Assembly: GCF_029953285.1 (NCBI RefSeq) | Contig: NZ_JASAOI010000042.1 | Coordinates: 62,001-126,000 of the forward strand | Length of the DNA stretch: 64,000 nucleotides | Direction: 5' to 3' | Origin: Yinghuangia seranimata | GTDB lineage: Bacteria; Actinomycetota; Actinomycetes; Streptomycetales; Streptomycetaceae | Shown: piece after piece, positions 1-8,589 of the stretch | How positions within the stretch are numbered: position 1 is the stretch's first letter | How the letters are laid out: every line of letters starts with the position of its first letter | The notes under the pieces: generated by a model | Told to the model about the DNA's origin: nothing | The model's input: the letters and a program-made list of their open reading frames with translations, nothing else | Databases searched by the model: none | Translations under genes and position numbers: made by a program

Positions 1-1493
1 GCGTAGCGGACGAGTGCCGGCTCGGAGCTCTCGGTGTCGTACGCCAGTTCCTTCACCAGCGCGTGGACGTCCGCCGAGGAGGCGGCGGAACAGTGCGCGT
101 CCAGCAGCGCGGCCCGCACGCGCGGCGCCGGGTCCTCGCACACGAGCAGGTGTTGGGCGGCGCGTTGGTCGAGGTGCGGTACGACGGCCAGCCGGGTCTC
201 CTCGGACGCGTGCGCAAGCAGCGCGACGAAGGCCGCCCGGGCGCCCTCCGGTGCGGTGAGGGGGAAGGCGGCCGGCTCCGGGTCGGGCCAGACCACGACG
301 GGTTCGGCCCGGGCGACGGCGTGCGGCAGGGCGACGGCGGGGCCGGTGAACGTGCCGAGGGTGGCATACAGGGTGACCCACGCCGTCGGGTCGGTGCCGA
401 ACGAGGCCGCGAGGCCGGTCAGCGCGTCCCGTACCGACGGCTCCTCGCGCGGCAGCGCCGCCAACAGCGTGGCCACGCCCGGGCCCTCGGCCGTCAACCG
501 GTCGACGGTGAACCAGCCTTCCCGGATGCACCGGCGCAGCAGTTCGGTCAGCGCGGCAGGCCGTCCCACCAGCGCGGGGTGCGCGAGGACCTCCACGGGT
601 GGCCTGCGGCAGCGCCGCGCCGCGAGCGCCGGGTCGTCCGAGAACGCCCGGTCGCGCAGGTCCGCCGGGCAGTCCTCCCACGCGGTGAACCAGGTCAGGT
701 CGGGGTAGTGGTGCTCCCAGTCCTCCTCGCGGGCGATTTCGTGGCGGATGAGTCCCCAGTCGATCGGCGGCAGGTCGTCAGGTGGTTCGGCGGGCCCCCG
801 GTCGCTCACCGCCCGGACGTACTGCGCCGCGGCGTCGGGGTCGCCCCACCGGTCGGCCCGACGCCGCGCGAGCAGATACGCGACCGGCTCCGCCTCGCCC
901 ACGGCGGCCGCCACCTGCTCGTGCAGCCACCGGCTGCCCAGTGCCGCGTCCGTCAGTTCCCGCAGCCCGGCCCGCCCGCACCGCCGGGCGACCTCGACGC
1001 ACAGGTCCATGGCGAGCTCGACGGGCAGTTGGGCGCAGCGTTCGATCGCGGTTTCGAGCGTCACCTTGGGGAACGGCCCGCGGGCCATGGCGAACGGGTC
1101 GCCTTCTTTGGCGTGTTCACACATCGCTTCGACGAGCGGATCCCAGAACGGGTCGTCGGGTTCGGCAACCTCGTCGACCAGGGCCCGCACGAGCCCGGCG
1201 TCGCTCCGTAGGTGGAACAAGAGCCGCGTGTCCGGCTCACGCCACACCCGCCGGCTCCGGACCGCCCGGCGCACGAGCACGAGGTTCCACCTGCCCTCGG
1301 CGTCGAACAGCGCGCGGCCCGGTATGCCTTCCTCCGCGAGCAGTTCGCCCGCAACCGCGTCGGCCACCCCGAGATACCGCCCGAGCCCGACGGCGAGATC
1401 AGGCCGGAACCGCTCGGCGAGCGCGTCCGCGACCCGCGGCGGCGCGAGCCGCAACGCAGCTGGAAGTGCGAGGAAAGCGTCTTCGCTCAACAC
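1..1493 (-). CDS. Large helical-repeat-type protein of unknown function (3' end outside window)
   Basis: The minus strand reads open from a GTG at 1493 to the window edge, giving at least 497 residues. The frame has strong actinobacterial codon bias, and the plus-strand frames opposite it look like shadows. The N-terminus reads VLSEDAFLALPAALRLAPP. The C-terminal half is rich in Leu/Ala/Arg/Pro and in short segments such as LVCEDPAPRVRAALLDAH, which resemble leucine-rich-repeat-variant or HEAT-like helical repeats with Asp-Pro turns. No catalytic motif, signal peptide or membrane segment is visible. Family knowledge suggests a cytoplasmic protein-protein interaction scaffold, but I do not recognise a named family and the function is unknown. 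The start overlaps the stop of a 59-codon frame whose sequence resembles the beginning of this protein, so the true start could lie upstream if a frameshift is present. Confidence 0.6.
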   Translation of the reverse strand, partial: MLSEDAFLALPAALRLAPPRVADALAERFRPDLAVGLGRYLGVADAVAGELLAEEGIPGRALFDAEGRWNLVLVRRAVRSRRVWREPDTRLLFHLRSDAGLVRALVDEVAEPDDPFWDPLVEAMCEHAKEGDPFAMARGPFPKVTLETAIERCAQLPVELAMDLCVEVARRCGRAGLRELTDAALGSRWLHEQVAAAVGEAEPVAYLLARRRADRWGDPDAAAQYVRAVSDRGPAEPPDDLPPIDWGLIRHEIAREEDWEHHYPDLTWFTAWEDCPADLRDRAFSDDPALAARRCRRPPVEVLAHPALVGRPAALTELLRRCIREGWFTVDRLTAEGPGVATLLAALPREEPSVRDALTGLAASFGTDPTAWVTLYATLGTFTGPAVALPHAVARAEPVVVWPDPEPAAFPLTAPEGARAAFVALLAHASEETRLAVVPHLDQRAAQHLLVCEDPAPRVRAALLDAHCSAASSADVHALVKELAYDTESSEPALVRY

Positions 1494-1666
1494 GGAGGCG
1501 GCGGCCCTCCGGCCTCGGCGGGACCGGCGGTGACCTCGGCGAGGGCGAGCAGTTCGGGGATCGTCCCCGGGAGCCGGAACCGCTCGGCGAGTTCGTCGGC
1601 GACGTGCGGCGGGGCCAGTCGCACTGGGGTGGCGATCACGTGAAGGCGGTTCTTCCTGGTCACCAT
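1487..1666 (-). CDS. 59-residue ORF resembling the N-terminus of the downstream repeat protein
   Basis: An ATG at 1666 opens a 59-codon frame that ends at a TGA at 1487-1489. That stop overlaps the GTG start (1491-1493) of the large repeat protein in another frame. Its segment RLAPPHVADELAERFR is nearly the same as RLAPPRVADALAERFR at residues 16-31 of the downstream frame. It could be a translationally coupled leader peptide, the remnant N-terminus of a tandem paralogue, or the real N-terminus of one protein split by a frameshift near 1490. The sequence alone does not decide. Function unknown. Confidence 0.4.
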   Translation of the reverse strand: MVTRKNRLHVIATPVRLAPPHVADELAERFRLPGTIPELLALAEVTAGPAEAGGPPPPC

Positions 1667-1863
1667 GGTGTCCGCGATCCTCGCAGAAGGCCGCGACGAA
1701 CGGCACCGCCTTCGAGGACCGCCCATCGGCGCCCCGGGTGCCGGCGCATCGCTCGCCGGCAAGTCTGTGGCGAAACCCCGTCGTCGTGCCCTCCGATCGT
1801 CCCCGACTCCTGCGACAATCCGGGCGTGCTGCTCCGTCGGCCGACGACACCGGAGGTTTTGCC

Positions 1864-3390
1864 GTGCACTACCCCCTGACGATTCGGGACTTCCTCGATC
1901 GCGCGGTCCACGTGTATCCCGACCGGACCGCGGTCGTGGACGAACCCGACCAGCCGGCCGCGCCGCTGGAAGGCGTCACCTATCGCCGGCTGGGCGAGCT
2001 GGCCCGGGCGCAGGCCGCGCGGCTCGACGAGCTGGGGGTTCCGGAGGGCGGCCGCGTCGCGGTCGTGTCGCAGAACTCGGCGCGGCTGATGACGTCGTTC
2101 TTCGGGGTGTCCGGGTGGGGCCGGGTGCTGGTGCCGATCAACTTCCGGCTCACCCGGCCGGAGATCGAGTACATCGTGGGGCACTCCGGTGCCGAGGTCG
2201 TGTACGCCGACCCGTCGTGCGCGGCGGTGCTCGACGGGCTCGACGTCAAGCACAAGTTCGTGCTCGGCGAGGACGACGCGCTGTTCCGGCCGGACGCCGA
2301 GCCGCGCCCGTGGGCCGCCCCGGACGAGGCCGCCACCGCGACCATCAACTACACGTCGGGCACGACCGCGCGGCCCAAGGGCGTGCAGCTGACGCACCGC
2401 AACCTCTGGCTGAACGCGACGACGTTCGCCATGCACGCGTCGGTCAGCGAGCGCGAGGTGTACCTGCACACGCTGCCGATGTTCCACGCGAACGGCTGGG
2501 GCATGCCGTACGGCGTCACCGGCCTCGGCGGCCGGCACATCGTGCTGCGGCAGGTCGACGGCGCGGAGATCCTGCGCCGCGTCGCCGAGCACGGGGTGAC
2601 GCTGATGTGCGCCGCGCCCGCCGTCGTCAACGCGGTGCTGGACGCGGTGACCACGTGGGAAGGCGAGATCCCCGGCCGCGACCGGGTGCGGATCATCTGC
2701 GCGGGTGCCCCGCCGCCGACGCGCACGATCGAGCGGATCCTGACCGAACTGGGCTGGGAGTTCCTGCAGATCTACGGCCTGACCGAGACGTCGCCGCTGC
2801 TGACGATCAACCGTGACCGCGACGAGTGGGCGGGCCTGACGCCTGGCGACAAGGCCCGCAAGCTGTCCCGGGCCGGCGTGCCGGGGCTCGGCGTGCGCCT
2901 GGAGGTGGACGTGGACGGCGAGGTGCTGGCGGCGTCCAACCACAACCTGGACGGGTACTGGGAGCAGCCTGCGGAGACCGCCGCGGCGCAGGCCGGCAAC
3001 TGGTTCCACACCGGCGACGGCGGCCACATCGACGACGAGGGCTACCTCGTGATCTCCGACCGCAAGAAGGACGTCATCATCTCCGGCGGCGAGAACGTCT
3101 CGTCGATCGAGGTCGAGGACGCGCTCACCGGGCACCCGGGGGTGCGCGAGGTCGCGGTGATCGGCACGCCCGACGACAAGTGGGGCGAGCTGGTGACCGG
3201 CCTGGTGGTCGCCGACGAAGGCGTGACGGCCGAGGAGCTGATCGCGCACTGCCGGACCCGGCTGGCCGGCTTCAAGTGCCCGAAGCGGATCGAGTTCGTC
3301 GAGTCGCTGCCGCGGACGGCGACGGGCAAGCTGCAGAAGTTCAAGCTGCGCGAGCCGTACTGGGCGGGGCACGAGCGCCAGGTGCACTGA
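1864..3390 (+). CDS. Acyl-CoA synthetase / AMP-dependent fatty-acyl-CoA ligase
   Basis: Class I adenylate-forming enzyme of 508 residues. It should activate a carboxylic acid with ATP to an acyl-adenylate and then to the CoA thioester, in the cytoplasm. The order of motifs is canonical: the phosphate-binding loop YTSGTTARPKG near residue 163, the adenine-binding IYGLTETSP, the hinge region YLVISDRKKDVIISGGENV, and the catalytic-lysine loop PRTATGKLQKF close to the C-terminus. I chose the GTG at 1864 (VHYPLTIRDFL) because GGAGG lies 8 nt upstream. An ATG at 1738 would add a 42-residue, low-complexity, Arg/Pro-rich extension absent from the family. The length is normal for a medium/long-chain fatty acyl-CoA ligase. 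Substrate cannot be read from sequence and no fatty-acid genes are adjacent. The downstream gene is convergent. Confidence 0.9.
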   Translation: MHYPLTIRDFLDRAVHVYPDRTAVVDEPDQPAAPLEGVTYRRLGELARAQAARLDELGVPEGGRVAVVSQNSARLMTSFFGVSGWGRVLVPINFRLTRPEIEYIVGHSGAEVVYADPSCAAVLDGLDVKHKFVLGEDDALFRPDAEPRPWAAPDEAATATINYTSGTTARPKGVQLTHRNLWLNATTFAMHASVSEREVYLHTLPMFHANGWGMPYGVTGLGGRHIVLRQVDGAEILRRVAEHGVTLMCAAPAVVNAVLDAVTTWEGEIPGRDRVRIICAGAPPPTRTIERILTELGWEFLQIYGLTETSPLLTINRDRDEWAGLTPGDKARKLSRAGVPGLGVRLEVDVDGEVLAASNHNLDGYWEQPAETAAAQAGNWFHTGDGGHIDDEGYLVISDRKKDVIISGGENVSSIEVEDALTGHPGVREVAVIGTPDDKWGELVTGLVVADEGVTAEELIAHCRTRLAGFKCPKRIEFVESLPRTATGKLQKFKLREPYWAGHERQVH

Positions 3391-3423
3391 AGCGCCCGGC
3401 GTGTGGCGGTCGCGGACGGGGTG

Positions 3424-4356
3424 TCAGGTCCCGCGCGGCCGCCACGCCACGGGTTCGGGGCAGGGTGCGTCCGGGGTGCCGAGGCCGGGCACGGAGACGA
3501 TGTTGACGCGGTAGTCGGTGCGGGCGAGCGGCGTCCACGGCTCGGTGATGAGCGCCGAGACGCGGTAGACCAGCTCGCGGTCGGGGTCGTACCACCGGTG
3601 GCCCGGCATGGAGTTCCACCGCGGGGTGAGCGTCCACGTGGTGGCGGCGTTGCCCCATTCGCGGGCAGGAACCTCGTCCCAGCGGCGCGCCCAGTAGTCG
3701 TTGGTGGCGGACAGGTGCGCGACGACCGCGTCGAGGCCGCCGCGGCACGGCTGGTGCGAGCAGTGCCGCAGCCAGGTGGCCTTGTAGGCGCAGATGAAGG
3801 AGTCCAGGTACTCCTGGCGCTCCTGCGACGGTTCGGGGAACGCCTGCTTCCCGTTCTCCCATTCGCTGCCGTCGCGGGACGCCACCCGGCGTTGTTCGGC
3901 GAACAGCATCGACAGCGCGTTGCGCCCGATCGTCTGCGGGGCGTCGGGCTCCAGCAGCGGCGACAGCCACTCCCCCGCGGCGGCGTTGCTGTGCACGACC
4001 TGCCACCACGGGCCCGTCACGTACGCCGGCACCGACAGCGAGTCGATGAATCCCCCGAGGTCGCCGAGCTGCTCGGGCGCCTCGCTGAGGCAGTCGACGA
4101 CCGGCCGGCCGCGGTCGGCGGCCTCGGCGAGCGGGGCGATCTCCTCGTCGATGAGCGCGAAGCCGGCGATGATGCGCTGCAGCGCGTGGTCCCGGAGCGG
4201 CCGCGTGTGCTCGTAGTGCCGGTACGTCGCCACGCCGGTGACCTTCGCGGCCTCTTCCTGCGTGTAGCCGCGGTGGCGGCGCAGCCAGCGCAGCGCGTAC
4301 GCCGACGCGGGCAGTCGGGAGGAGGGCTCGGCGGTGCCTCGGCGGTCACTCGACAT
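3424..4356 (-). CDS. XRE-family regulator with MmyB-type ligand-binding domain
   Basis: This 310-residue protein begins with a cro/C1-type helix-turn-helix (residues about 20-70, including RGYTQEEAAKVTGVATYRHY). The C-terminal part (about 100-290) is characteristic of MmyB-like regulators. Hallmarks include VPAYVTGPWWQVVHSNAAA and the Trp/Tyr/Arg-rich region around DVWALTPRWN-like positions (here TWTLTPRWNSMPGHRWYDP). In the family the C-terminal domain has a PAS-like fold proposed to bind fatty-acid-type ligands, and these regulators often act on neighbouring metabolic genes. The acyl-CoA ligase directly downstream in convergent orientation may be functionally linked, but that is inference. 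A GGGGGAG sequence lies about a dozen nt upstream of the ATG. Confidence 0.88.
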   Translation of the reverse strand: MSSDRRGTAEPSSRLPASAYALRWLRRHRGYTQEEAAKVTGVATYRHYEHTRPLRDHALQRIIAGFALIDEEIAPLAEAADRGRPVVDCLSEAPEQLGDLGGFIDSLSVPAYVTGPWWQVVHSNAAAGEWLSPLLEPDAPQTIGRNALSMLFAEQRRVASRDGSEWENGKQAFPEPSQERQEYLDSFICAYKATWLRHCSHQPCRGGLDAVVAHLSATNDYWARRWDEVPAREWGNAATTWTLTPRWNSMPGHRWYDPDRELVYRVSALITEPWTPLARTDYRVNIVSVPGLGTPDAPCPEPVAWRPRGT

Positions 4357-4404
4357 GGTGCTGTGGTCGCTCCCCCATAGGCGGCCCGGCGCGGGCAGGC
4401 ACTG

Positions 4405-4433
4405 ATCATAGATCGCCGCGGTGCAGGTCGTAA
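4405..4433 (-). promoter_or_regulatory. Candidate sigma-70-type promoter of the MmyB-type regulator gene
   Basis: Reading the minus strand, TTACGA (4433-4428) is followed after 17 nt by TATGAT (4410-4405), a good -10 hexamer in otherwise very GC-rich DNA. The expected start point near 4398 would give a leader of about 40 nt before the ATG at 4356. Based on hexamer match and spacing only. Confidence 0.35.
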
Positions 4434-4671
4434 CCGTTCAAATAATGGACGTTGCCGGGTAGTCGACCGCCCGGTCACTATTGCGCCCGAGGCCCGCCAG
4501 CCTCACCACGAAGGCGAGGGCATCGGCCGAGGCAACGGCACGCCCTTCGCCGTTCGGGCCACGCGGCCCGAGTCACCCCCTGGGCGTGCGCGGCCCGCAT
4601 TCTCGATCCCCTCCGAGGACGAAGGCCGCGCCGCTCGGGTACGGCTGTTCCCGGGCCGGGGCGCGACCGGG
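4434..4671. other. Intergenic stretch without recognisable gene
   Basis: GC-rich spacer between the MmyB-type regulator and the end of the methyltransferase gene. All frames are short or have a low-complexity, Arg/Pro-rich shadow composition. No DUF397 partner, often found beside such regulators, could be recognised here. I see no RNA gene and no clear terminator. Confidence 0.4.
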
Positions 4672-5523
4672 TCAGAGCTTGCGCGCCACCAGCCCGTAGC
4701 AGCCGATCTCGGACGGGTCCGGGAGGTCGGCGCCGTCCTCCGCCCGCCAGTGGGAGACCAGCTCCACGCCCGGCTCCAGCGGCTCCCAGCCGTCGGGCAG
4801 GAGCGCGGCGAGTTCGGTGCGGCTGCGGACCTGCATCGGGATGCCCGACTTGCGGTACACGGTCACGCCGCCGCCGGTGGTGACCGGGTCGAAGTCTCCG
4901 GTGAGGTGCGACAGGACGAGGTGGCTGCCGGCGGGGAGGCGGTCGGTCAGGCGCTGGAGGACGTCGGCGGGTTTGTCGTCGTCCGGGAAGAAGTGCAGGA
5001 CCGCGAGCATCAGGACGGCGAGCGGCTGGTCGAGGTCGAGCGTCTCGCTCAGCGCGGAGTGGGCGAGGATCGCCTCGGGGTCGCGGGCGTCGGCGTCGAT
5101 GTACGCGGTGGCACCGTCCGCGTGGCTGCTCAGCAGCGCGCGGGCGTGGGCGAGGACGATCGGGTCGTTGTCGACGTAGACCACCCGGGACTCCGGTGCG
5201 ACGGCCTGTGCGGCGTCGTGGGTGTTGCGGCCCTCGATCGGGATGCCGGTGCCGATGTCGAGGAACTGCCGTACGCCGGTGCGCGCGAGGTGGTCGACCG
5301 CGCGCAGGAGGAACGCGCGGTTGGCGCGGGCGGCGATGCTCGCGTGCGGGACGGCGGCGAGCGTCTGCTCGGCGGCCTCCCGGTCGGGCGCGAAGTTGGT
5401 CTTGCCGCCCAGCAGGTAGTCGTAGATGCGCGCGGAGTGCGGCTTGCTGGTGTCGATCACCGGGGGATTCCAGTCCGCGATGAGGGCTTCCTGTCCCGCC
5501 GATCGCTCGAATGCGGACTCCAT
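4672..5523 (-). CDS. SAM-dependent methyltransferase, DUF574 family
   Basis: 283 residues from the ATG at 5523 (MESAFERSAGQ). A 12-residue upstream extension is possible but Arg-rich and atypical. The family signature is present: the N-terminal motif IDTSKPHSARIYDYLLGGK, the SAM-binding glycine motif FLDIGTGIPIEGRNTHDAAQ, and the acidic loop VVYVDNDPIVLAHARALL. A conserved LTGDFDP region follows, and a C-terminal strand ends in GCYGLVARKL. These proteins are abundant in Streptomyces and other actinomycetes and are annotated as class I methyltransferases, but substrates are unknown. The gene stands alone on the minus strand with a 125-nt gap to the metallophosphoesterase gene upstream. Confidence 0.87.
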   Translation of the reverse strand: MESAFERSAGQEALIADWNPPVIDTSKPHSARIYDYLLGGKTNFAPDREAAEQTLAAVPHASIAARANRAFLLRAVDHLARTGVRQFLDIGTGIPIEGRNTHDAAQAVAPESRVVYVDNDPIVLAHARALLSSHADGATAYIDADARDPEAILAHSALSETLDLDQPLAVLMLAVLHFFPDDDKPADVLQRLTDRLPAGSHLVLSHLTGDFDPVTTGGGVTVYRKSGIPMQVRSRTELAALLPDGWEPLEPGVELVSHWRAEDGADLPDPSEIGCYGLVARKL

Positions 5524-5648
5524 GAGCTCACGCCCCCGTCTCGTGCCACGCCGGAACACCCCTGGTGCGGCGAACTCTTGATCAGATCATGCGATCAGCA
5601 TGCTAGCGCTCGTGCCGATCCGATTCAGCAACGCCCCAACCGTCTCGG

Positions 5649-6965
5649 TCAGGCCTGCCGCGAGGCGAGTGTGACGACCGTGACGTCGGACGGCGCGCCC
5701 ACCCGGACCGGCGGGCCCCACGCGCCGGCGCCGCGGGTGACGTACAGCTGCGTGTCGCCGTAGCGCTCCAGCCCCGCCACGGTCGGATTGTCGAGCGCCG
5801 CAACGTAGTTGCCGGGCCACAGCTGGCCGCCGTGCGAGTGCCCGGACAGCTGGAGGTCGACACCGAACTTCACCGAGTCGTGGATCGCGACCGGCTGGTG
5901 GGCGAGCAGCACGGAGGCGCGCGTGCGGTCGCGGTCGCCGAGCGCCCTGCGGAAGTCGGGGCCGTGGTGCTCGGATTCGCCCTGGTAGTCGTTGACGCCG
6001 GCCAGGTCGAAACCCGGCATCTCGACGCGGGCGTTCTCCAGCGGGTGGATCCCGAGGCCGCGCACGTAGTCGACCCACTGCTGCGCGCCCGAGTAGTACT
6101 CGTGGTTGCCGGTGACGAAGAACGCGCCATGACGGGCGGTCAGTTCGCGCAGCGGGGCGGCGGCCGGGCCGAGGTCGTCGACGTCGCCGTCGACCAGGTC
6201 GCCGACGATGGTGATCAGGTCGGGGTTCGTGCTGTTGACGGCGTCGACGACGCGCTGCGCGTGGCCGCGGCCGAGGATCGGGCCCAGGTGGATGTCGCTC
6301 ACGACGGCGATGCGGAATCCGTGGGCGGAGCGCGGGAGTTTGGCCAGCGGGACGGTCACGTGCTTGACGGACGGGCCGCGCAGCACGCCGTACATGCCGT
6401 AGCCGACCGTGGACGCGGCGGCCGCCGCCGCGCCGACCGCGACGGTGCGGGCGATGAACAGGCGCCGGGAGGAGTCCACGACCGGCGCGGTGTCGGCCCG
6501 TTCCCCGGCCGGCCCCTCCTCCTCGACGGGCTCACCCGTCCCGGCCGCGACCGGCACCGGCGCGGGCGCGGGTGCGGGTGCCGGTTCGGTACGCCGGACC
6601 CGCAGCACCCGCTTGAGCAGCGGCCGGACGAACTCGCCCACGACCAACGCCATCACCAGGTACAGCAGGAACGCCATCCACAGGTAGCCCGGCCAGGCCA
6701 GCACCTGCTGGAGCAGGAACGGCGCGCTGAGCCGCGTCGAGGCCATCGCGCCGACGCTCATCAGCGGGAAGGCGACCACGGCCACCGTCCCGGCACGCCG
6801 CGGCCATCCGCCCGCCCGCGTGGTGTCCCGCACCATCCGCCGCCACACATACCAGTGGACGCCGCCGGCCGCCGCGAGCACCGCGACCAACCCCAACACG
6901 GCCAAAGCCCACACGCAGACCACTCCGTCCCCGAACCCGGCGACCACGGACCCGGCCGACCGCAC
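5649..6965 (-). CDS. Membrane-anchored calcineurin-like metallophosphoesterase
   Basis: 438 residues. The N-terminal half carries several hydrophobic helices (VWALAVLGLVAVLAAAGGV, then two around residues 60-110) followed by a Pro/Ala linker. A further hydrophobic segment after SSRRLFIARTVAVGAAAAA resembles an internal twin-arginine or anchor helix. The C-terminal half holds the metal-binding blocks of the phosphoesterase fold in order: VVSDIHLGP, GDLVDGD, GNHEYY, LLAHQP and LSGHSHGGQLWP. This layout matches the YkuE/YaeI-type family that acts on phosphodiesters or phospholipid-linked substrates at the membrane. The GTG at 6965 gives the longest frame; a second GTG at 6923, just before the first helix and preceded by GGGGACGGA, is an equally plausible start. 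Confidence 0.88.
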   Translation of the reverse strand: MRSAGSVVAGFGDGVVCVWALAVLGLVAVLAAAGGVHWYVWRRMVRDTTRAGGWPRRAGTVAVVAFPLMSVGAMASTRLSAPFLLQQVLAWPGYLWMAFLLYLVMALVVGEFVRPLLKRVLRVRRTEPAPAPAPAPVPVAAGTGEPVEEEGPAGERADTAPVVDSSRRLFIARTVAVGAAAAAASTVGYGMYGVLRGPSVKHVTVPLAKLPRSAHGFRIAVVSDIHLGPILGRGHAQRVVDAVNSTNPDLITIVGDLVDGDVDDLGPAAAPLRELTARHGAFFVTGNHEYYSGAQQWVDYVRGLGIHPLENARVEMPGFDLAGVNDYQGESEHHGPDFRRALGDRDRTRASVLLAHQPVAIHDSVKFGVDLQLSGHSHGGQLWPGNYVAALDNPTVAGLERYGDTQLYVTRGAGAWGPPVRVGAPSDVTVVTLASRQA

Positions 6966-7241
6966 GCCACATTACGTTGCGGTGTGAGAACGCCCCGCGG
7001 GGGACGCGTGGAGGTTCCGTGGACGCGGCGTCCCGGCTAAACGCCGGGCTGACCAGCCGGATCGGCCTGCTGCGCCGATGACGGCCCGCCAGACCGTGCC
7101 GGCACCTTCCGAGAGCAGCCCGACACCGTCCGGACCGTCGTCACGACCTCGATCCTGCGGTCGCCGATCCCCGTGGAACCACGCTGATCGGCGGAGCTTC
7201 CACGATCCGCGCTCCTGTCCTCGGTCGTTGCCCGGTGCGTG
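6966..7241. other. Intergenic stretch, no gene recognised
   Basis: 276 nt between two minus-strand genes (MFS transporter and phosphoesterase). Frames here are short and low in coding character. The phosphoesterase promoter presumably lies here, but I could not pick convincing hexamers. Confidence 0.35.
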
Positions 7242-8504
7242 TCAGACCCGATCGCGCGCAAGTGGGGTGCGGTGCTGCGCGGAACGAGAGGCGCTGACGT
7301 CGGCCCGCCGGCGGACGGCGACGGCGTGGCGGACCAGCGCGACGCCCGCCAGTGCCGCGACCAGGCCGCAGACCGCGGTCCAGCCCACGCCGACGTACAG
7401 CCGCACGCCGACCCACGAGCCCGCGCTGCCGCCGAGGAACGAGCAGGTCATGTAGGCGGTGTTGAGGCGTGCGCGGGCGTCCGGGCGCAGGGCCAGGACG
7501 CGGGTCTGGTTGGCCACCTGGCCGGACTGCATGGCGACGTCGAGCAGCAGGATGCCGACGACGAGGGCGGCGAGGCCGACCGGGCCGCCGACCGCGCCGA
7601 CGGCGAGGACGGCCGCCGCGGCGACGACGCCGAGGAGGCAGACCAGGTTGACGCGGTCGGCGCCGCGGCGGTCGACGAGGCGGCCCGCGAGCGGGGTGGC
7701 GAACATGCTGGCCGCGCCGACGAGCGCGATCACGCCGACGGCGTACGCGCCGAGGCCGTACGTCGTTCCGGTCACCAGCAGCGCGAGGCACGTCCACGCG
7801 GCGCTGAACCCGGCGAACACCGCGGCCTGGTACAGGCACGAGCGGCGCAGCTCGGGCTCGGCGCGGAACAGGCGCAGGGGCGCGGCGAGCAGCGACCGGT
7901 AGCCGGGCGCCTCAAGGGCGTTCGACGGGCCGGTGCGCGGCAGCGTCGCGGCCAGGACCGCGGCGAGGGCGAGCATGAGCGTCCCGGCCACCGCGTACGG
8001 AACGCGCCAGCCGGCCCACTCCCCCAGCGTCCCGCCGAAGGTGCGGGCGAGCAGGATCCCGCCGATGAGTCCGCTGAGCAGCGTGCCGGTGACGGCGCCG
8101 CGCCGCTCCGGCGCGACCATCCCGGCCGCGGCGGGGATGACCACCTGCGGCACGACCGCGAGCGCGCCGATGACCGCGCTCGCGGCGATGAGCAGGCCGA
8201 CGCCCGGTGCGGCGCTCGCGGTGAACAGCCCGAGGCCGCACAGCACGCCGAGCAGCACGACGAGCCGCCGCGCCGGCACCCGGTCGGCGAGCGGGACCAG
8301 CAGGAACAGTCCCGCGGTGTAGCCGAGTTGGGCGGCGGTGACGACCGCCGCGGCGGTGCCCTGAGACGCCCCGAGGTCGTCGGCGACGAGCGGGCTGACG
8401 GCCTGCGGGAAGTAGACGTTCGCGACACCGATCCCGCAGGCGGCGGCCAGCACCAGGGTCTGGCGGCGCGTCAACTCCGGTGCCGGTGACGGGCTTTCCT
8501 TCAT
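7242..8504 (-). CDS. MFS transporter (drug or metabolite efflux type)
   Basis: 420 residues with twelve predicted membrane helices. The first is LVLAAACGIGVANVYFPQAV, whose N-terminal Asn/Tyr/Phe-Pro pattern is typical of the YgaY/YtbD-like MFS group. The loop between helices 2 and 3 carries the MFS signature region VPLADRVPARRL. GGGGGA sits just upstream of the ATG. The gene is divergent from a CGNR zinc-finger regulator gene across 83 nt containing inverted repeats, so it is very probably controlled by that protein. Substrate is unknown; export of a toxic compound or sugar-type metabolite is the usual assignment for this group. The C-terminal tail is Arg/Ser-rich. Confidence 0.9.
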   Translation of the reverse strand: MKESPSPAPELTRRQTLVLAAACGIGVANVYFPQAVSPLVADDLGASQGTAAAVVTAAQLGYTAGLFLLVPLADRVPARRLVVLLGVLCGLGLFTASAAPGVGLLIAASAVIGALAVVPQVVIPAAAGMVAPERRGAVTGTLLSGLIGGILLARTFGGTLGEWAGWRVPYAVAGTLMLALAAVLAATLPRTGPSNALEAPGYRSLLAAPLRLFRAEPELRRSCLYQAAVFAGFSAAWTCLALLVTGTTYGLGAYAVGVIALVGAASMFATPLAGRLVDRRGADRVNLVCLLGVVAAAAVLAVGAVGGPVGLAALVVGILLLDVAMQSGQVANQTRVLALRPDARARLNTAYMTCSFLGGSAGSWVGVRLYVGVGWTAVCGLVAALAGVALVRHAVAVRRRADVSASRSAQHRTPLARDRV

Positions 8505-8534
8505 GTATCCCCCATTCGACAGCCAGCCGCATGG

Positions 8535-8554
8535 GTAACCGGTAATACGGTTAC
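8535..8554. promoter_or_regulatory. Candidate operator: GTAACCG-N6-CGGTTAC
   Basis: Perfect 7-bp inverted repeat with a 6-nt spacer in the divergent promoter region of the MFS and CGNR genes. A related pair of half-sites (ATAACC-N8-GGTTAT) follows at 8570-8589, and a third short palindrome (GGCGTC-N1-GACGCC) lies at 8555-8567. The location suggests binding by the adjacent CGNR regulator; inference from position and symmetry. Confidence 0.5.
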
Positions 8555-8569
8555 GGCGTCGGACGCCGG

Positions 8570-8589
8570 ATAACCTAACATGGGGTTAT
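8570..8589. promoter_or_regulatory. Second half-site pair overlapping the CGNR start codon
   Basis: ATAACC and GGTTAT are perfect 6-bp inverted arms separated by 8 nt. They repeat the core of the upstream operator. The right arm overlaps the ATG of the regulator gene at 8588, which would suit autorepression. No Shine-Dalgarno sequence precedes that ATG. Confidence 0.4.

Noticed and set aside
8555-8567. Third palindrome GGCGTC-N1-GACGCC as an independent operator
   Set aside because: GC-rich palindromes of this size are frequent by chance at this base composition; mentioned only with the GTAACC sites.
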